Positions 8,731 through 16,790 of a stretch of DNA of 64,000 bases are shown piece after piece; the stretch's first letter is position 1, and each line of letters opens with the position of its first letter. The position numbers and the translations under genes are program-made. Source of the stretch: SHVO01 sp041905795. GTDB lineage: Bacteria; Pseudomonadota; Alphaproteobacteria; Rhodospirillales; Rhodospirillaceae. Below the pieces are notes generated by a model. That model was not told where the DNA came from and ran no database searches. It worked only from the letters and a program-made list of their open reading frames with translations. The DNA is taken from assembly GCA_041905795.1 (NCBI GenBank), contig JAYRKL010000002.1, positions 193,531 to 257,530 of the forward strand, written 5' to 3'.

Positions 8731-9213
8731 ATGCGCAGTGTGTTCGGTCTTGCAGTCTTGATGATCGCCGACTTGATGATCGCTCATGGCGCCTCCGCCG
8801 CCGAGGCGCCGTCGCCCGGTGTGTCGATCAAGTGTACCGGCACCGAGGAACGCCAGGTGCGCGACCTGGTGGCGGACGCCAACGGCCGCCTGAAGAAAGG
8901 CGACTTCACCCCGCCGGAAACCCGGCCCGAGACCTTCGAGCATATCTTCAAGACCAATTCCTTCCGCGTCACGACACGCGACCGGTCTTCCACCACCAGC
9001 ATCGAGACCTGCGAGGTGCAGGGCCGGGCCTTCACCTGCACGACCAGGCGCGGCCAGAGTCCCGTGCCTTATGTGATGCAGTTCAACCTCGACACCGGCG
9101 AATACGCCGCAACCAGCGATGACGAACTTGTGAAATCCCGGCGCAAGGGCACTTGCGATATGGCGCCGGCCAGGGCGTTGATGGAACAGGCGAAGAACGC
9201 CCCCGCGAAATAG
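8731..9213 (+). CDS. Small secreted protein of unknown function
   Basis: Protein of 160 residues with a signal peptide ending around GASAAEA. The mature part has four cysteines (IKCTG, ETCEV, FTCTT, GTCDM), which could form two disulfides in the periplasm. It shows alternating polar/hydrophobic strands and no catalytic motif. A GGGAGG ribosome site precedes the ATG. It follows the MFS gene closely and is probably the last gene of that operon. I do not recognise the family. Confidence 0.75.
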   Translation: MRSVFGLAVLMIADLMIAHGASAAEAPSPGVSIKCTGTEERQVRDLVADANGRLKKGDFTPPETRPETFEHIFKTNSFRVTTRDRSSTTSIETCEVQGRAFTCTTRRGQSPVPYVMQFNLDTGEYAATSDDELVKSRRKGTCDMAPARALMEQAKNAPAK

Positions 9214-9304
9214 CCCCGAGCCTAGTTGTTGCTGGGGCAGCAGCGGGCTAAAGTCCCGCCCGAACCCCGAGGTCCATCAAGGGCCTCGGTCTAGGGAGGA
9301 TCAT

Positions 9305-10048
9305 ATGACCCGTTCATTCACCGCCGCCGCTTTCACCGCCATCCTGCTTTCCACCGCCACCATTGCCGCCGACAGCGTGCCCGCGCCGATCGCCGCTGCG
9401 GTCGCCGACGCCGGCCGCCCCGCCGCCGACAAGGAGCGTGACGCCAACCGCAAGCCGGCCGAAGTCGTGGCTTTCGCGGGCGTGAAGCCCGGCATGGTGA
9501 TCGCCGAACTCGGGCCCGGCGGCGGCTATTACACCCGCATCCTGGCCAAGGCCGTGGGCCCCAACGGCAAGGTGCTCGCCCTCCTGACGCCGGCCGCCGC
9601 GGCGCGTCCGCAGGTGAAGGAAAACTTCGACAAGCTCACCGCCGAGTATCCGAACATCAAGGTCGTGACCGTGGACTACACCGCCATGGGCGCCCTGCCG
9701 GAGAAGGCCGACCTGTTCTGGACCACCGAGAACTACCACGACTTCCACAACGGCCCGACCGCCAATATCGCCGCGCTCAACAAGGCGGTGTTCGACAACC
9801 TGAAGGCGGGCGGGATCTATTACGTGGAAGACCACAACGCCGCCGACGGCGCCGGCCTCGAGGCCACCTCCAAGGTGCACCGCATGGACGTGGCGATCGC
9901 CAAGACCGAACTGACCGGCGCCGGCTTCAAGATCGACGCCGAAGGCACCGCCCTCAAGAACCCGGCCGATAACCGCGCCGCGGCCAACAGCGAAGGCGGA
10001 GCGCACTTCGTGACCGAGCGCTTCATGCTGCGCGCCAAGAAGCCCTAA
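9305..10048 (+). CDS. Exported SAM-methyltransferase-fold protein
   Basis: Protein of 247 residues with a clear Sec signal (AAFTAILLSTATIAADS), followed by a class I methyltransferase core: motif I VIAELGPGGGYYTRILA, then KVLALLTP, and ENYHDFHNG at the motif IV position. The export signal is odd because SAM is a cytoplasmic cofactor. A second exported member lies at 55467-56276 with the same start (RDxxRxPxE...MxVxExxPGGGxxT). The upstream leader (9241-9289) has two small hairpins, GCGGG/CCCGC and CCGAGG/CCTCGG, with no T-run. RBS GGGAGG. Both proteins resemble a predicted-methyltransferase family, but activity in the periplasm is unproven. Confidence 0.82.
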   Translation: MTRSFTAAAFTAILLSTATIAADSVPAPIAAAVADAGRPAADKERDANRKPAEVVAFAGVKPGMVIAELGPGGGYYTRILAKAVGPNGKVLALLTPAAAARPQVKENFDKLTAEYPNIKVVTVDYTAMGALPEKADLFWTTENYHDFHNGPTANIAALNKAVFDNLKAGGIYYVEDHNAADGAGLEATSKVHRMDVAIAKTELTGAGFKIDAEGTALKNPADNRAAANSEGGAHFVTERFMLRAKKP

Positions 10049-10072
10049 CTGCTCCTGGTTGTTTTTACGAAG

Positions 10073-10101
10073 AGCGCGGCGGGCTTCCCGCCGCGCTTTT
10101 T
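10073..10101 (+). terminator. Rho-independent terminator
   Basis: An 11-bp perfect stem (AGCGCGGCGGG / CCCGCCGCGCT) with a CTT loop is followed by TTTTT. It ends the exported methyltransferase transcript. Confidence 0.9.
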
Positions 10102-10194
10102 GTTTGCGCCGGGAAAATCGGTTCTTCCGGCTGCGGTCCTCTGCTATGGGATAGCCATGCGATCCTGTCCGGACATGCCCTCACGGAGCGTGCG

Positions 10195-11496
10195 GTGACG
10201 CCGCCGGTGGCCGGGGCGGAAGCGCTCCGGGACTCCCTGCTTCAGAAAGCCCGGACCCATCTCGCGGCCGGCCAGCTCGCAGCCGCCGATACCGCCGCCC
10301 GCACCATTCTCGATAGCGACCCGCAGCACGCCGGGGCGCTCACGGTGGTGGGCGAGATCGCCATGAGGCTGGGGCTGCGCGATCACGCCTTGCGCGCGCT
10401 GACCGCCGCCGCCGCATCCGGTTCCGGGCCTGACGTGGCCGGCCTTCTCGATCGCGCCAACCGCTTGCCGCCGGAGGCGCCGCCGCCGCTAGGCAGCCTT
10501 CTCGTCATCAAGGCCTGGCGGCAGGGATTCTGGTCCGAGATCGTCCATGTCCTGGGCTGCGCGCTGCTGGCGGAACTGACCGGGCGCGTACCGGTGACGC
10601 TGTGGGGCGCGAATTGCCTCTATAGCGACGGCAGCGAGGCGGACGCATTCCGCCTTTATTTCGAACCGCTTTCCCACGTCACGCCGGCGGACCTGGCGGC
10701 CATGACCGGGGCCGACTTCTTCCCGGCGAAGTGGTCGCCGCGCACCCTGTTCAAGGACGAGTTCCAGAAATACGAGGGCGAAGGTGCCTGGACGCCGGCC
10801 ATCGCCTTCCTCGGGCGGCGCGAACGGATCGCGGTGGCGGATTTTCATGTCAGCCCGCGCGACCTCATCGATTGGATTCCCCCGTTCCATCCCCTTCATG
10901 GCCGCAAGGCGCTCGACATCTTCCGTTATCTCACCGCGAAATACCTGCATCCCTCCGCCGCGGCGCAGGAAGCGGTGCGTCGGCTTGACGCGGAGATCGG
11001 CCTCTCCAACGTCGAACTCGCCGTGCATGCGCGCGGATCGGACAAGTCCACCGAAGTCGGCCAACTCGACGCCGTCAACCGGTCGTATTTCGAATTCCTG
11101 CCGAAGATCTACGAAGGCGGAAAAGTGCTGCTGTTGACCGAGGACGATACGCTGCGGCCGCATTTCGCCGCGATGTTCGGCGACAAGCTGATCGAGCCGC
11201 ACAGCATCCGCCAGCAGGGGGGCGCGCCGCCGCACTGGCGCACCGATGTCGACCGCGTGCAGATCGGGCTGGAAGCGCTGCGCGATGTCTACGCCGCCGT
11301 CCCGGCACGGAAATTCGTCGGCAACGGCGGCTCCAACTTCTCGTGCATGATCCCGTTCGTGCGCCCGCCCGGGTCGGTGAACATCCTGGCGGCCGGCGGG
11401 AATTCGCTGCTGGTGCGGTCCGACTTCAAGTTCTCGATGCCGGTCGAAAAGAGATCAGTCAAACAGGCCGGGGTGATCGAAGTTGGTGGTCAGTGA
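10195..11496 (+). CDS. TPR protein with fucosyltransferase-like GT-B domain
   Basis: Protein of 433 residues with a GTG start; GGAG lies a few bases upstream and no ATG is in frame. Residues 1-95 form TPR-like helix pairs (LQKARTHLAAGQLAAADTAA). The rest resembles the NodZ/FUT8 and O-fucosyltransferase fold: VHARGSDKSTE matches the HxRxxD GDP-fucose segment (HVRRTDK in NodZ/FUT8), then KVLLLTEDDTLRPHF, and VGNGGSNFSCMIPFVR matches the C-terminal S-N-x-S segment. It is probably a cytoplasmic GDP-sugar transferase acting on protein or glycan; the acceptor is unknown. Its last 42 bases overlap the convergent TonB-receptor gene. Confidence 0.65.
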   Translation: MTPPVAGAEALRDSLLQKARTHLAAGQLAAADTAARTILDSDPQHAGALTVVGEIAMRLGLRDHALRALTAAAASGSGPDVAGLLDRANRLPPEAPPPLGSLLVIKAWRQGFWSEIVHVLGCALLAELTGRVPVTLWGANCLYSDGSEADAFRLYFEPLSHVTPADLAAMTGADFFPAKWSPRTLFKDEFQKYEGEGAWTPAIAFLGRRERIAVADFHVSPRDLIDWIPPFHPLHGRKALDIFRYLTAKYLHPSAAAQEAVRRLDAEIGLSNVELAVHARGSDKSTEVGQLDAVNRSYFEFLPKIYEGGKVLLLTEDDTLRPHFAAMFGDKLIEPHSIRQQGGAPPHWRTDVDRVQIGLEALRDVYAAVPARKFVGNGGSNFSCMIPFVRPPGSVNILAAGGNSLLVRSDFKFSMPVEKRSVKQAGVIEVGGQ

Positions 11497-13392
11497 CAGG
11501 CGGAAGGCGCGGCGGTTGACCCGGGTCATGGTCTCCGAGCGCATGGCCATCCATTCGTCGACATCGGTCAGGTTGCCGATGCGCGCCCGCAAGGTGGCGC
11601 TGCTGCCGCCCAATTTGAATTGGTAGCGGGCGCCGAGATCGATGGTGCCGTAGGCCGGCGTATAGACACCGGTGCGCGGGTTCAGCAGGCGTTTGCTGGT
11701 GTAGTTGAACTGGCTGTCGACGGACAGTCCGTCGAGGAACGGCAGTTGGTAGGTAAGGTTGACCAGGCCGGTCACGGCGGGCACTCCCGCCGCACGGTTA
11801 CGGATCAGTCCGCGGTCCACCAGCTCGCCGAGGCGCGCCGGTTCCAGCAGCGCCAGGCCGCCGACGACGTTGAACCCCGGCGCGGGTTTCCCGGTCAGCG
11901 ACAGTTCGATGCCGCGGTGGCGCGCCTGGCCGATCAGGCCGTAGACGTTGAGGGTGTCGATGCCGGGCGTCGGCTTGGAAATCTCGAACAGCGAGCTGAT
12001 GAAGGTGACGCCCGCGCCGATGCGGTAACGCATGCCCAATTCATATTGCGTCGCCATCACCGCCGGCAGCACCTCGTTGCGGTTGGCCGCGTTGTTGGGC
12101 GCGGTGCCGGATTCCTCCAAGCCGCGCACGGTGGTGGCGAAGAAAGTCAGGCTGTCGTTGGGTTCGAAGGTGGTGGCGAAATCGTAGAGCCAGGGGGTGG
12201 CGGTGGAGGTGCGAGCGGCGCCGCCGGGCGGGGTGACCTGCTTTCGATAATGGGTTTTCAGCACCGCCCCGCGCAGCCAGATACTGTCCGTCACATCGGC
12301 CTCGTAGCCGACGCCGCCCATGAACTGCCGTGTCAGGTCGACGCCGGGGATCACGCCGAACGGCTTGGGCGGCTCGGGAGTCACGGGCAGTCCCAGGGTC
12401 TGGTCGACGAAGGCAAAGGGCACCGACACGCCGGGCCGCACCTGGCTCTTGGACGTGCGCCACCGCAGCGTCGCGAACAGGCGCTGGTTCTCCGCGGTCT
12501 TGAGGCTGGCGCGGGTTTCGGCGGCCGCGGACCGCGCCTGGGTCAACCGCGACCGCACCGCGTTCGCCGTACCGGTTCCGTCGGCGCCCAAGGTCAACAG
12601 CGTGAAGTCGCCGCGTTCGCGGTCGAGATCGGTGACCACGAAGGACGATTGCAGCGCGAACACCTCGGACGGCGCATAGGCCATCACGGCGCCGCCGGCG
12701 TATTGCCACTGTTCCATCCTGGTCCAGTCGGCCGCGTAGACCCCGGGGTGGACCTGCTTGGGCGGCAGGACGGTGCCGGCGGCGGTGACCTGATAGTCGC
12801 CCTGCTTGGTGAAGCGGTCGACGGAGACGAAGGTCTTGATCTGAACGGCGTCATTGGGCCGCCACACCGGCACCATGGCGAAGTGGCGCGGGCGGCGCGG
12901 TACGCCGTCGGAGCCGGTGTCGTTGATGATGTTGAGGCCGTAGGACACGCCGATGCGGCCGTCGGGGCTGGCCGCGGACCCGCGCGAGAGGATCGCCCAG
13001 CCGCCATAGTCGCGGTAGGCGAACTCCACCTGTTCGCGGGCGCCGGGGGTGGCGGTCGGCAGGCGGTATTCGACAATTCCCGACGGCGCCGGGAAGTCCA
13101 CGCCCAGTGCGTTGATGCCGACGCGGATGGTGACCCCGTCCAGCGCCGGGTCGACGATATTGGCCGAGCGGATGAAATAGGCGCCGTCGATGCGGTAGTT
13201 GCCGGACTCCTGCAGCGAGAAGCCGCGCACCTGCTGCTCGTTATACAGGCCGATCTGTTCGGAGCCGATCTTTTCCCCGAAGGCGTCCACCACCACCGTC
13301 GCCACGTTGGTGGACGACTGGGCGTGCGCGTCGGACGCAAAGACCGTCAGCGCCGCCATCATATACGCCGGCGCCCGCCGCAATCTGTTCAT
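11455..13392 (-). CDS. TonB-dependent outer-membrane receptor
   Basis: Protein of 645 residues with a signal peptide ending DAHAQ. A plug-like region spans about residues 30-130 (QVRGFSLQESGNYRIDGAYFIR, then VDPALDGVTIRVG), followed by alternating strands with TonB-receptor barrel patterns (YELGMRYRIGAGVTFISSLFEISKP, GIELSLTG, FNYTSKR). The last strand is RRAFRLSLTTNFDHPGLFD, which ends in Asp rather than the usual terminal aromatic residue. It is short for the family. The substrate, a siderophore or other large solute, cannot be assigned. The 3' end overlaps the convergent GT gene. Two hairpins occupy its leader. Confidence 0.85.
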   Translation of the reverse strand: MNRLRRAPAYMMAALTVFASDAHAQSSTNVATVVVDAFGEKIGSEQIGLYNEQQVRGFSLQESGNYRIDGAYFIRSANIVDPALDGVTIRVGINALGVDFPAPSGIVEYRLPTATPGAREQVEFAYRDYGGWAILSRGSAASPDGRIGVSYGLNIINDTGSDGVPRRPRHFAMVPVWRPNDAVQIKTFVSVDRFTKQGDYQVTAAGTVLPPKQVHPGVYAADWTRMEQWQYAGGAVMAYAPSEVFALQSSFVVTDLDRERGDFTLLTLGADGTGTANAVRSRLTQARSAAAETRASLKTAENQRLFATLRWRTSKSQVRPGVSVPFAFVDQTLGLPVTPEPPKPFGVIPGVDLTRQFMGGVGYEADVTDSIWLRGAVLKTHYRKQVTPPGGAARTSTATPWLYDFATTFEPNDSLTFFATTVRGLEESGTAPNNAANRNEVLPAVMATQYELGMRYRIGAGVTFISSLFEISKPTPGIDTLNVYGLIGQARHRGIELSLTGKPAPGFNVVGGLALLEPARLGELVDRGLIRNRAAGVPAVTGLVNLTYQLPFLDGLSVDSQFNYTSKRLLNPRTGVYTPAYGTIDLGARYQFKLGGSSATLRARIGNLTDVDEWMAMRSETMTRVNRRAFRLSLTTNFDHPGLFD

Positions 13393-13430
13393 GCCAGTCC
13401 CCCATGCCGCCGGCTTCCCCTCAGGCGGCG

Positions 13431-13457
13431 CATGTCCCTTCTCGGGGAAGGGACATG
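13431..13457. promoter_or_regulatory. Perfect hairpin in the TonB receptor leader
   Basis: CATGTCCCTTC and GAAGGGACATG form a perfect 11-bp inverted repeat with a TCGGG loop, 39 bases upstream of the receptor start. A second palindrome, GCCGCC...GGCGGC, lies at about 13407-13430. There is no T-run on either side, so it is more likely an operator or mRNA structure than a terminator. Confidence 0.5.
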
Positions 13458-13482
13458 TAACTGCAATTCACGTACCCGTAAT

Positions 13483-14457
13483 CTAGGCTTTGATCTCTTT
13501 GTACCAGGCCGCGAAGGCGCGCTGATAAAAGGTCTTGGCCGCCGGATTGAACAGGGCCCACATGCCGAGGCTGTCCGGCATCTCGAAGGTGTTGCCGGCG
13601 TCTTCGGCGCTGATGCCTTTCTGGTGCGCCTTGCGCGCCGCGGCTTCCACCGCCGCGAACATGGCCTGATAGCGCTCGATGTCGGTTTTCTTTCCCACCG
13701 GTCCGTGACCCGGCACATAGACGGTGGCGGCCGCGGCGCGTTTGAGCCCGGCGATGGAGGCCGCCATCCTGGTGGGCACGGTGTCCACATAGTTGGGGAA
13801 CATCCGGTTCCACACCAGGTCGCCGCAGAACACGACGCCGGGATCGTCCAGTTCCACGGTCACGTCGCTGTCGGTGTGACCGCCGCGCGGGATCAGTTTC
13901 ACCACCCGGCCGCCGAGATCGAGGGTGGTGGTCGCGGTGGGCGAGAGCACAATTGCGTCCTTCACCGCCGCGGCGCGGGCCGGGTCGGGCGGCGTCTGGT
14001 TGCGCTCGATCACCAGGTCGCGGGTGCGCGCGGTGGCGCGGATCGGCGGTTTGGCTTCGGCGAGGTAGCCCGCCACGCCGTTGGCGTGGTCGGCGTGATA
14101 GTGGGTGAGCGCCACATGGGTCGGCCACTTGCCCGTGAGTTCCCTGGCCTTGCCGGCGAGCCACTTGGCGCCTTCGGGGGTCTGGAATCCCTCGATGGCG
14201 AGCACGCCGTCCTTGCCGGCGATCAGGCCGCCGTTGGAGACCGTGGTGCGGTCGCCTTCCAGCGGCGCCGAGACATGGGCCCAGACGCCGTCGGCGATTT
14301 TTTCCAGGGTGCCGAATTTCTCCTTGGCGACAATCGTCCCCAGGGACTCCGCGGCGAAGGCCCGGCGCGCGGCGGCCGGCATGGCTGCGGCCATGAGAGC
14401 GATGTGGCAGGCGCAGCCGATATGGCGCGCGAGGAATGTGCGGCGTGTGACGGTCAT
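13483..14457 (-). CDS. Tat-exported metallo-beta-lactamase-fold hydrolase
   Basis: Protein of 324 residues. TRRTFLARHIG is a twin-arginine signal. The metallo-beta-lactamase fold is shown by THYHADHANG (HxHxDH, two-zinc site), GGHTDSDV (next His), and VFCGDLVWN (bridging Asp). A late VPGHGPVG supplies the last His. The closest types by pattern are quinoprotein-relay or SoxH-like MBL proteins. It is a periplasmic hydrolase of unknown substrate. It lies upstream of the TonB receptor on the same strand with a 90-base gap, and downstream of the methyltransferase at 14500. Confidence 0.88.
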   Translation of the reverse strand: MTVTRRTFLARHIGCACHIALMAAAMPAAARRAFAAESLGTIVAKEKFGTLEKIADGVWAHVSAPLEGDRTTVSNGGLIAGKDGVLAIEGFQTPEGAKWLAGKARELTGKWPTHVALTHYHADHANGVAGYLAEAKPPIRATARTRDLVIERNQTPPDPARAAAVKDAIVLSPTATTTLDLGGRVVKLIPRGGHTDSDVTVELDDPGVVFCGDLVWNRMFPNYVDTVPTRMAASIAGLKRAAAATVYVPGHGPVGKKTDIERYQAMFAAVEAAARKAHQKGISAEDAGNTFEMPDSLGMWALFNPAAKTFYQRAFAAWYKEIKA

Positions 14458-14499
14458 GAAAGCCTCCCCCGAAGCCTGGACTCTATTTCGACATCCACT

Positions 14500-15306
14500 T
14501 CATTTCGTCATTCTCAGCGCCATGAACGGCGCGAACAGCCGAATCCCCGGCCACTCCAGGACCCGGGTCAATCCTAGCCGGTAAAGCAGCTTGGCGATAC
14601 CGGCCAGGGCCTTCTGGCGCCCCGCGAAATGAGGGTCGGTGAACAGGCGCCGGAACATCCGGTCCATGACCTGCTCATCGCTGGCCACGTTCAATCCGGT
14701 TTTTCGGGCGTAGGCCAGGACCCGGCGCTTCTTGACGAAGTTCAGCGACGCCCACAGGCCGCGGTAATCGGCGTTGGTCTCGAACGCCTCGATGGTGCGC
14801 CGGAACAGCCGGTGGGTGAGGGATTTGGTGAGCACGATCGGAATGCGCACATGGGGCTCCCACGGGAAAGCGTAGTTGGGGCACAGGATCGCCTGTACGC
14901 CGCCGGGGGCGAGCCAATCGTGGGTCCGCGTCAGATAGTCCGGCCACGAGTTCACATGTTCGAACACATTGATCGAGAAGATCACGTCGTATTTGGCCGG
15001 CGGCGTGAAATCCTCGTAGCCGCAGCGGTGAATGGTGAGCCCGGCGCGGGCGGAGATGACCGCGAGCGGCGCGTCGGTCTTGCCGAAGCCGGCGCTGGCG
15101 GGTTCCAGCCCCTCGAAATGGCTGTCGGGGAATCTCGCCTTCAGGCGGCCGAGCAGGAGGCCCGGACCACTGCCGATCTCCAGGCATCGCAGCCCGGGCT
15201 TGGCGCGAGAGGCGATGATGCCGGCCACTTCCGAAAAACCGAAGGCCGCCTCCTCGTCGGAGAGGACGTAGTAGTCCGGGTCGGCGAAGGCGTCCCTGAA
15301 ATCCAT
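14500..15306 (-). CDS. Class I SAM-dependent methyltransferase
   Basis: Protein of 268 residues. Motif I is LRCLEIGSGPGLLLGRLK, the acidic end of strand 2 is FEGLEPA, and motif IV is YDVIFSINVFEHV. LAPGGVQAILCPNYAFPWEPH follows, as in SAM methyltransferases acting on sugars or small lipids. A C-terminal stretch (IAKLLYRLG, PGIRLFAPFMALRM) is hydrophobic and may touch the membrane. The family commonly occurs near glycosyltransferase genes, and several lie within 8 kb here. The substrate is unknown. The start is the ATG at 15304-15306; a divergent protease starts at 15404. Confidence 0.82.
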   Translation of the reverse strand: MDFRDAFADPDYYVLSDEEAAFGFSEVAGIIASRAKPGLRCLEIGSGPGLLLGRLKARFPDSHFEGLEPASAGFGKTDAPLAVISARAGLTIHRCGYEDFTPPAKYDVIFSINVFEHVNSWPDYLTRTHDWLAPGGVQAILCPNYAFPWEPHVRIPIVLTKSLTHRLFRRTIEAFETNADYRGLWASLNFVKKRRVLAYARKTGLNVASDEQVMDRMFRRLFTDPHFAGRQKALAGIAKLLYRLGLTRVLEWPGIRLFAPFMALRMTK

Positions 15307-15403
15307 GGGTGGGGACCTTACCCCATTCCTTCATTAACCGCAGCGATCTTGACTTGAACCTGTCGGCGGCCGTGATTGCAGTGCTGAATATGGAGGATGT
15401 GAC

Positions 15404-16738
15404 ATGACGGGCAGGGCTGCGGCCATCGCGCTGGCGATCTCGCTCCTGGCGGCGCCGGCCTCCGCCGCGCAGCCGCGCAAGAGAGCCCCCGAACCGCCGC
15501 CGCCACCGCCGCAATTCCATGTCGATGTGGCGACCAGAAGCGCTGCGCTGACGCGTTTGGCTTTGAGCTTTCCGGAATCATCCGTCATCGGCGAGGCCGG
15601 ATTTACGCTCATCGCCTGCGGTGAGAGGGTTCCAATCCATGCCAGCGACGCCTTCAGCACCGTACCAAAAGACGACTATGCCAAGGTGTTCGCCGCCGAA
15701 GCCGCCCTGGCGGGATATAAGATGCCGTCAAATCAGACGGACTTGTTCGCCACCGGCGATGCGTCCGCGCCTGAACTAGAGATCGGCGCCGCCATCATCA
15801 GTGTGAGTGAGAAGGGCTGTCCGACCCTCAAAGGCCTGAGCACCTCTTTAATCATCGACGCAACGATGAAGGTCGATTGGCAGGTGTTCGACCCTCTGGA
15901 AAAGAAATTGTTGTTTCGTGCCACGAACGATGGCTCGGCCAGGCTTCAGAGAGAACCTCTCAACGATCTGGTCATGGGCCGCACTTACGCCGGTATGGCG
16001 CCTGAAGCCGCGCGCAACGCCTTCCAACAGGCCGCCAAGGCGATCTTGGCCGACCCCAATTTTGTCGCGGCCATGCGCGACCTCAAGGCCGGCCCGCCTG
16101 CCGAGGCCGGTGCGCTGTTTCCCGAGGCGCAGACCGCGGCTCCGGCGGCCCCTGCGCCGGTCCAGATCGTCCGGCTCAGTCCGAATACCAGGCCGTTCAA
16201 GGATCAGGTGGCGGCGTTGTGGACACAGGTCGTCACCGTACTGACTCCGGGCGGCACCGGTTCGGGGTTCTACGTCGCCGACGGCCTGCTCCTGACCAAT
16301 CATCACGTGATCGCCGGCTACTCCCACGTACGGTTGAGGTTCTTTGGCGGGCGCGAGATCGAGGGCGATGTGGTGCAGTCCAACGCCAGGCGGGACGTGG
16401 CGCTGATCAGAAGCGCCAGCGCCGGCGTCGCCGGACTCCCGCTGCGATTGGAGGCGCCGGAACTGACCGCCGCCGTGTTCGTGATCGGGTCGCCGCTGGG
16501 CGAAAAGAACGAAGGCAGCGTCTCGGCCGGGATCGTGAGCGCCCTGCGCGAGGAGAAGGAAGGCCCTTATATCCAGAGCGACGTGGCCGTCACCCGCGGC
16601 AACAGCGGCGGCCCGATGTTCGACGACAAGGGCAATGTCGCGGCGCTGGTGGTGTCGGGAGTCGAGGGCACCGCCGTCAACCGCTTTGTCCCGGTCGCCG
16701 ATGCGTTGAAGGTGCTGGACATCAGGTTCGCGCCGTAG
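15404..16738 (+). CDS. Secreted trypsin-like serine protease with novel N-terminal domain
   Basis: Protein of 444 residues: signal peptide (ending ASAAQ), a proline run (EPPPPPP), an N-terminal domain of about 190 residues that I do not recognise, an Ala/Pro linker, then a DegP/HtrA-like S1 domain from about residue 270. The catalytic triad is His301 (LLTNHHVIAG), Asp331 (NARRDVALIR) and Ser401 (TRGNSGGPMF). No PDZ domain follows. It is probably a periplasmic or surface protease; the N-terminal domain contains CGERV and GCPTL cysteines. GGAGG lies upstream of the ATG. It is a single gene divergent from the methyltransferase. Confidence 0.87.
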   Translation: MTGRAAAIALAISLLAAPASAAQPRKRAPEPPPPPPQFHVDVATRSAALTRLALSFPESSVIGEAGFTLIACGERVPIHASDAFSTVPKDDYAKVFAAEAALAGYKMPSNQTDLFATGDASAPELEIGAAIISVSEKGCPTLKGLSTSLIIDATMKVDWQVFDPLEKKLLFRATNDGSARLQREPLNDLVMGRTYAGMAPEAARNAFQQAAKAILADPNFVAAMRDLKAGPPAEAGALFPEAQTAAPAAPAPVQIVRLSPNTRPFKDQVAALWTQVVTVLTPGGTGSGFYVADGLLLTNHHVIAGYSHVRLRFFGGREIEGDVVQSNARRDVALIRSASAGVAGLPLRLEAPELTAAVFVIGSPLGEKNEGSVSAGIVSALREEKEGPYIQSDVAVTRGNSGGPMFDDKGNVAALVVSGVEGTAVNRFVPVADALKVLDIRFAP

Positions 16739-16790
16739 CTGCCGCATCCGCCCTTGCGGACGCAGGCGCAGGCCGTATGGTGGCGCGGCC

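Noticed and set aside
11620..14577. 985-codon open frame on the plus strand
   Set aside because: Antisense to the TonB receptor and the MBL-fold protein. No domain, no ribosome site, low-complexity product.
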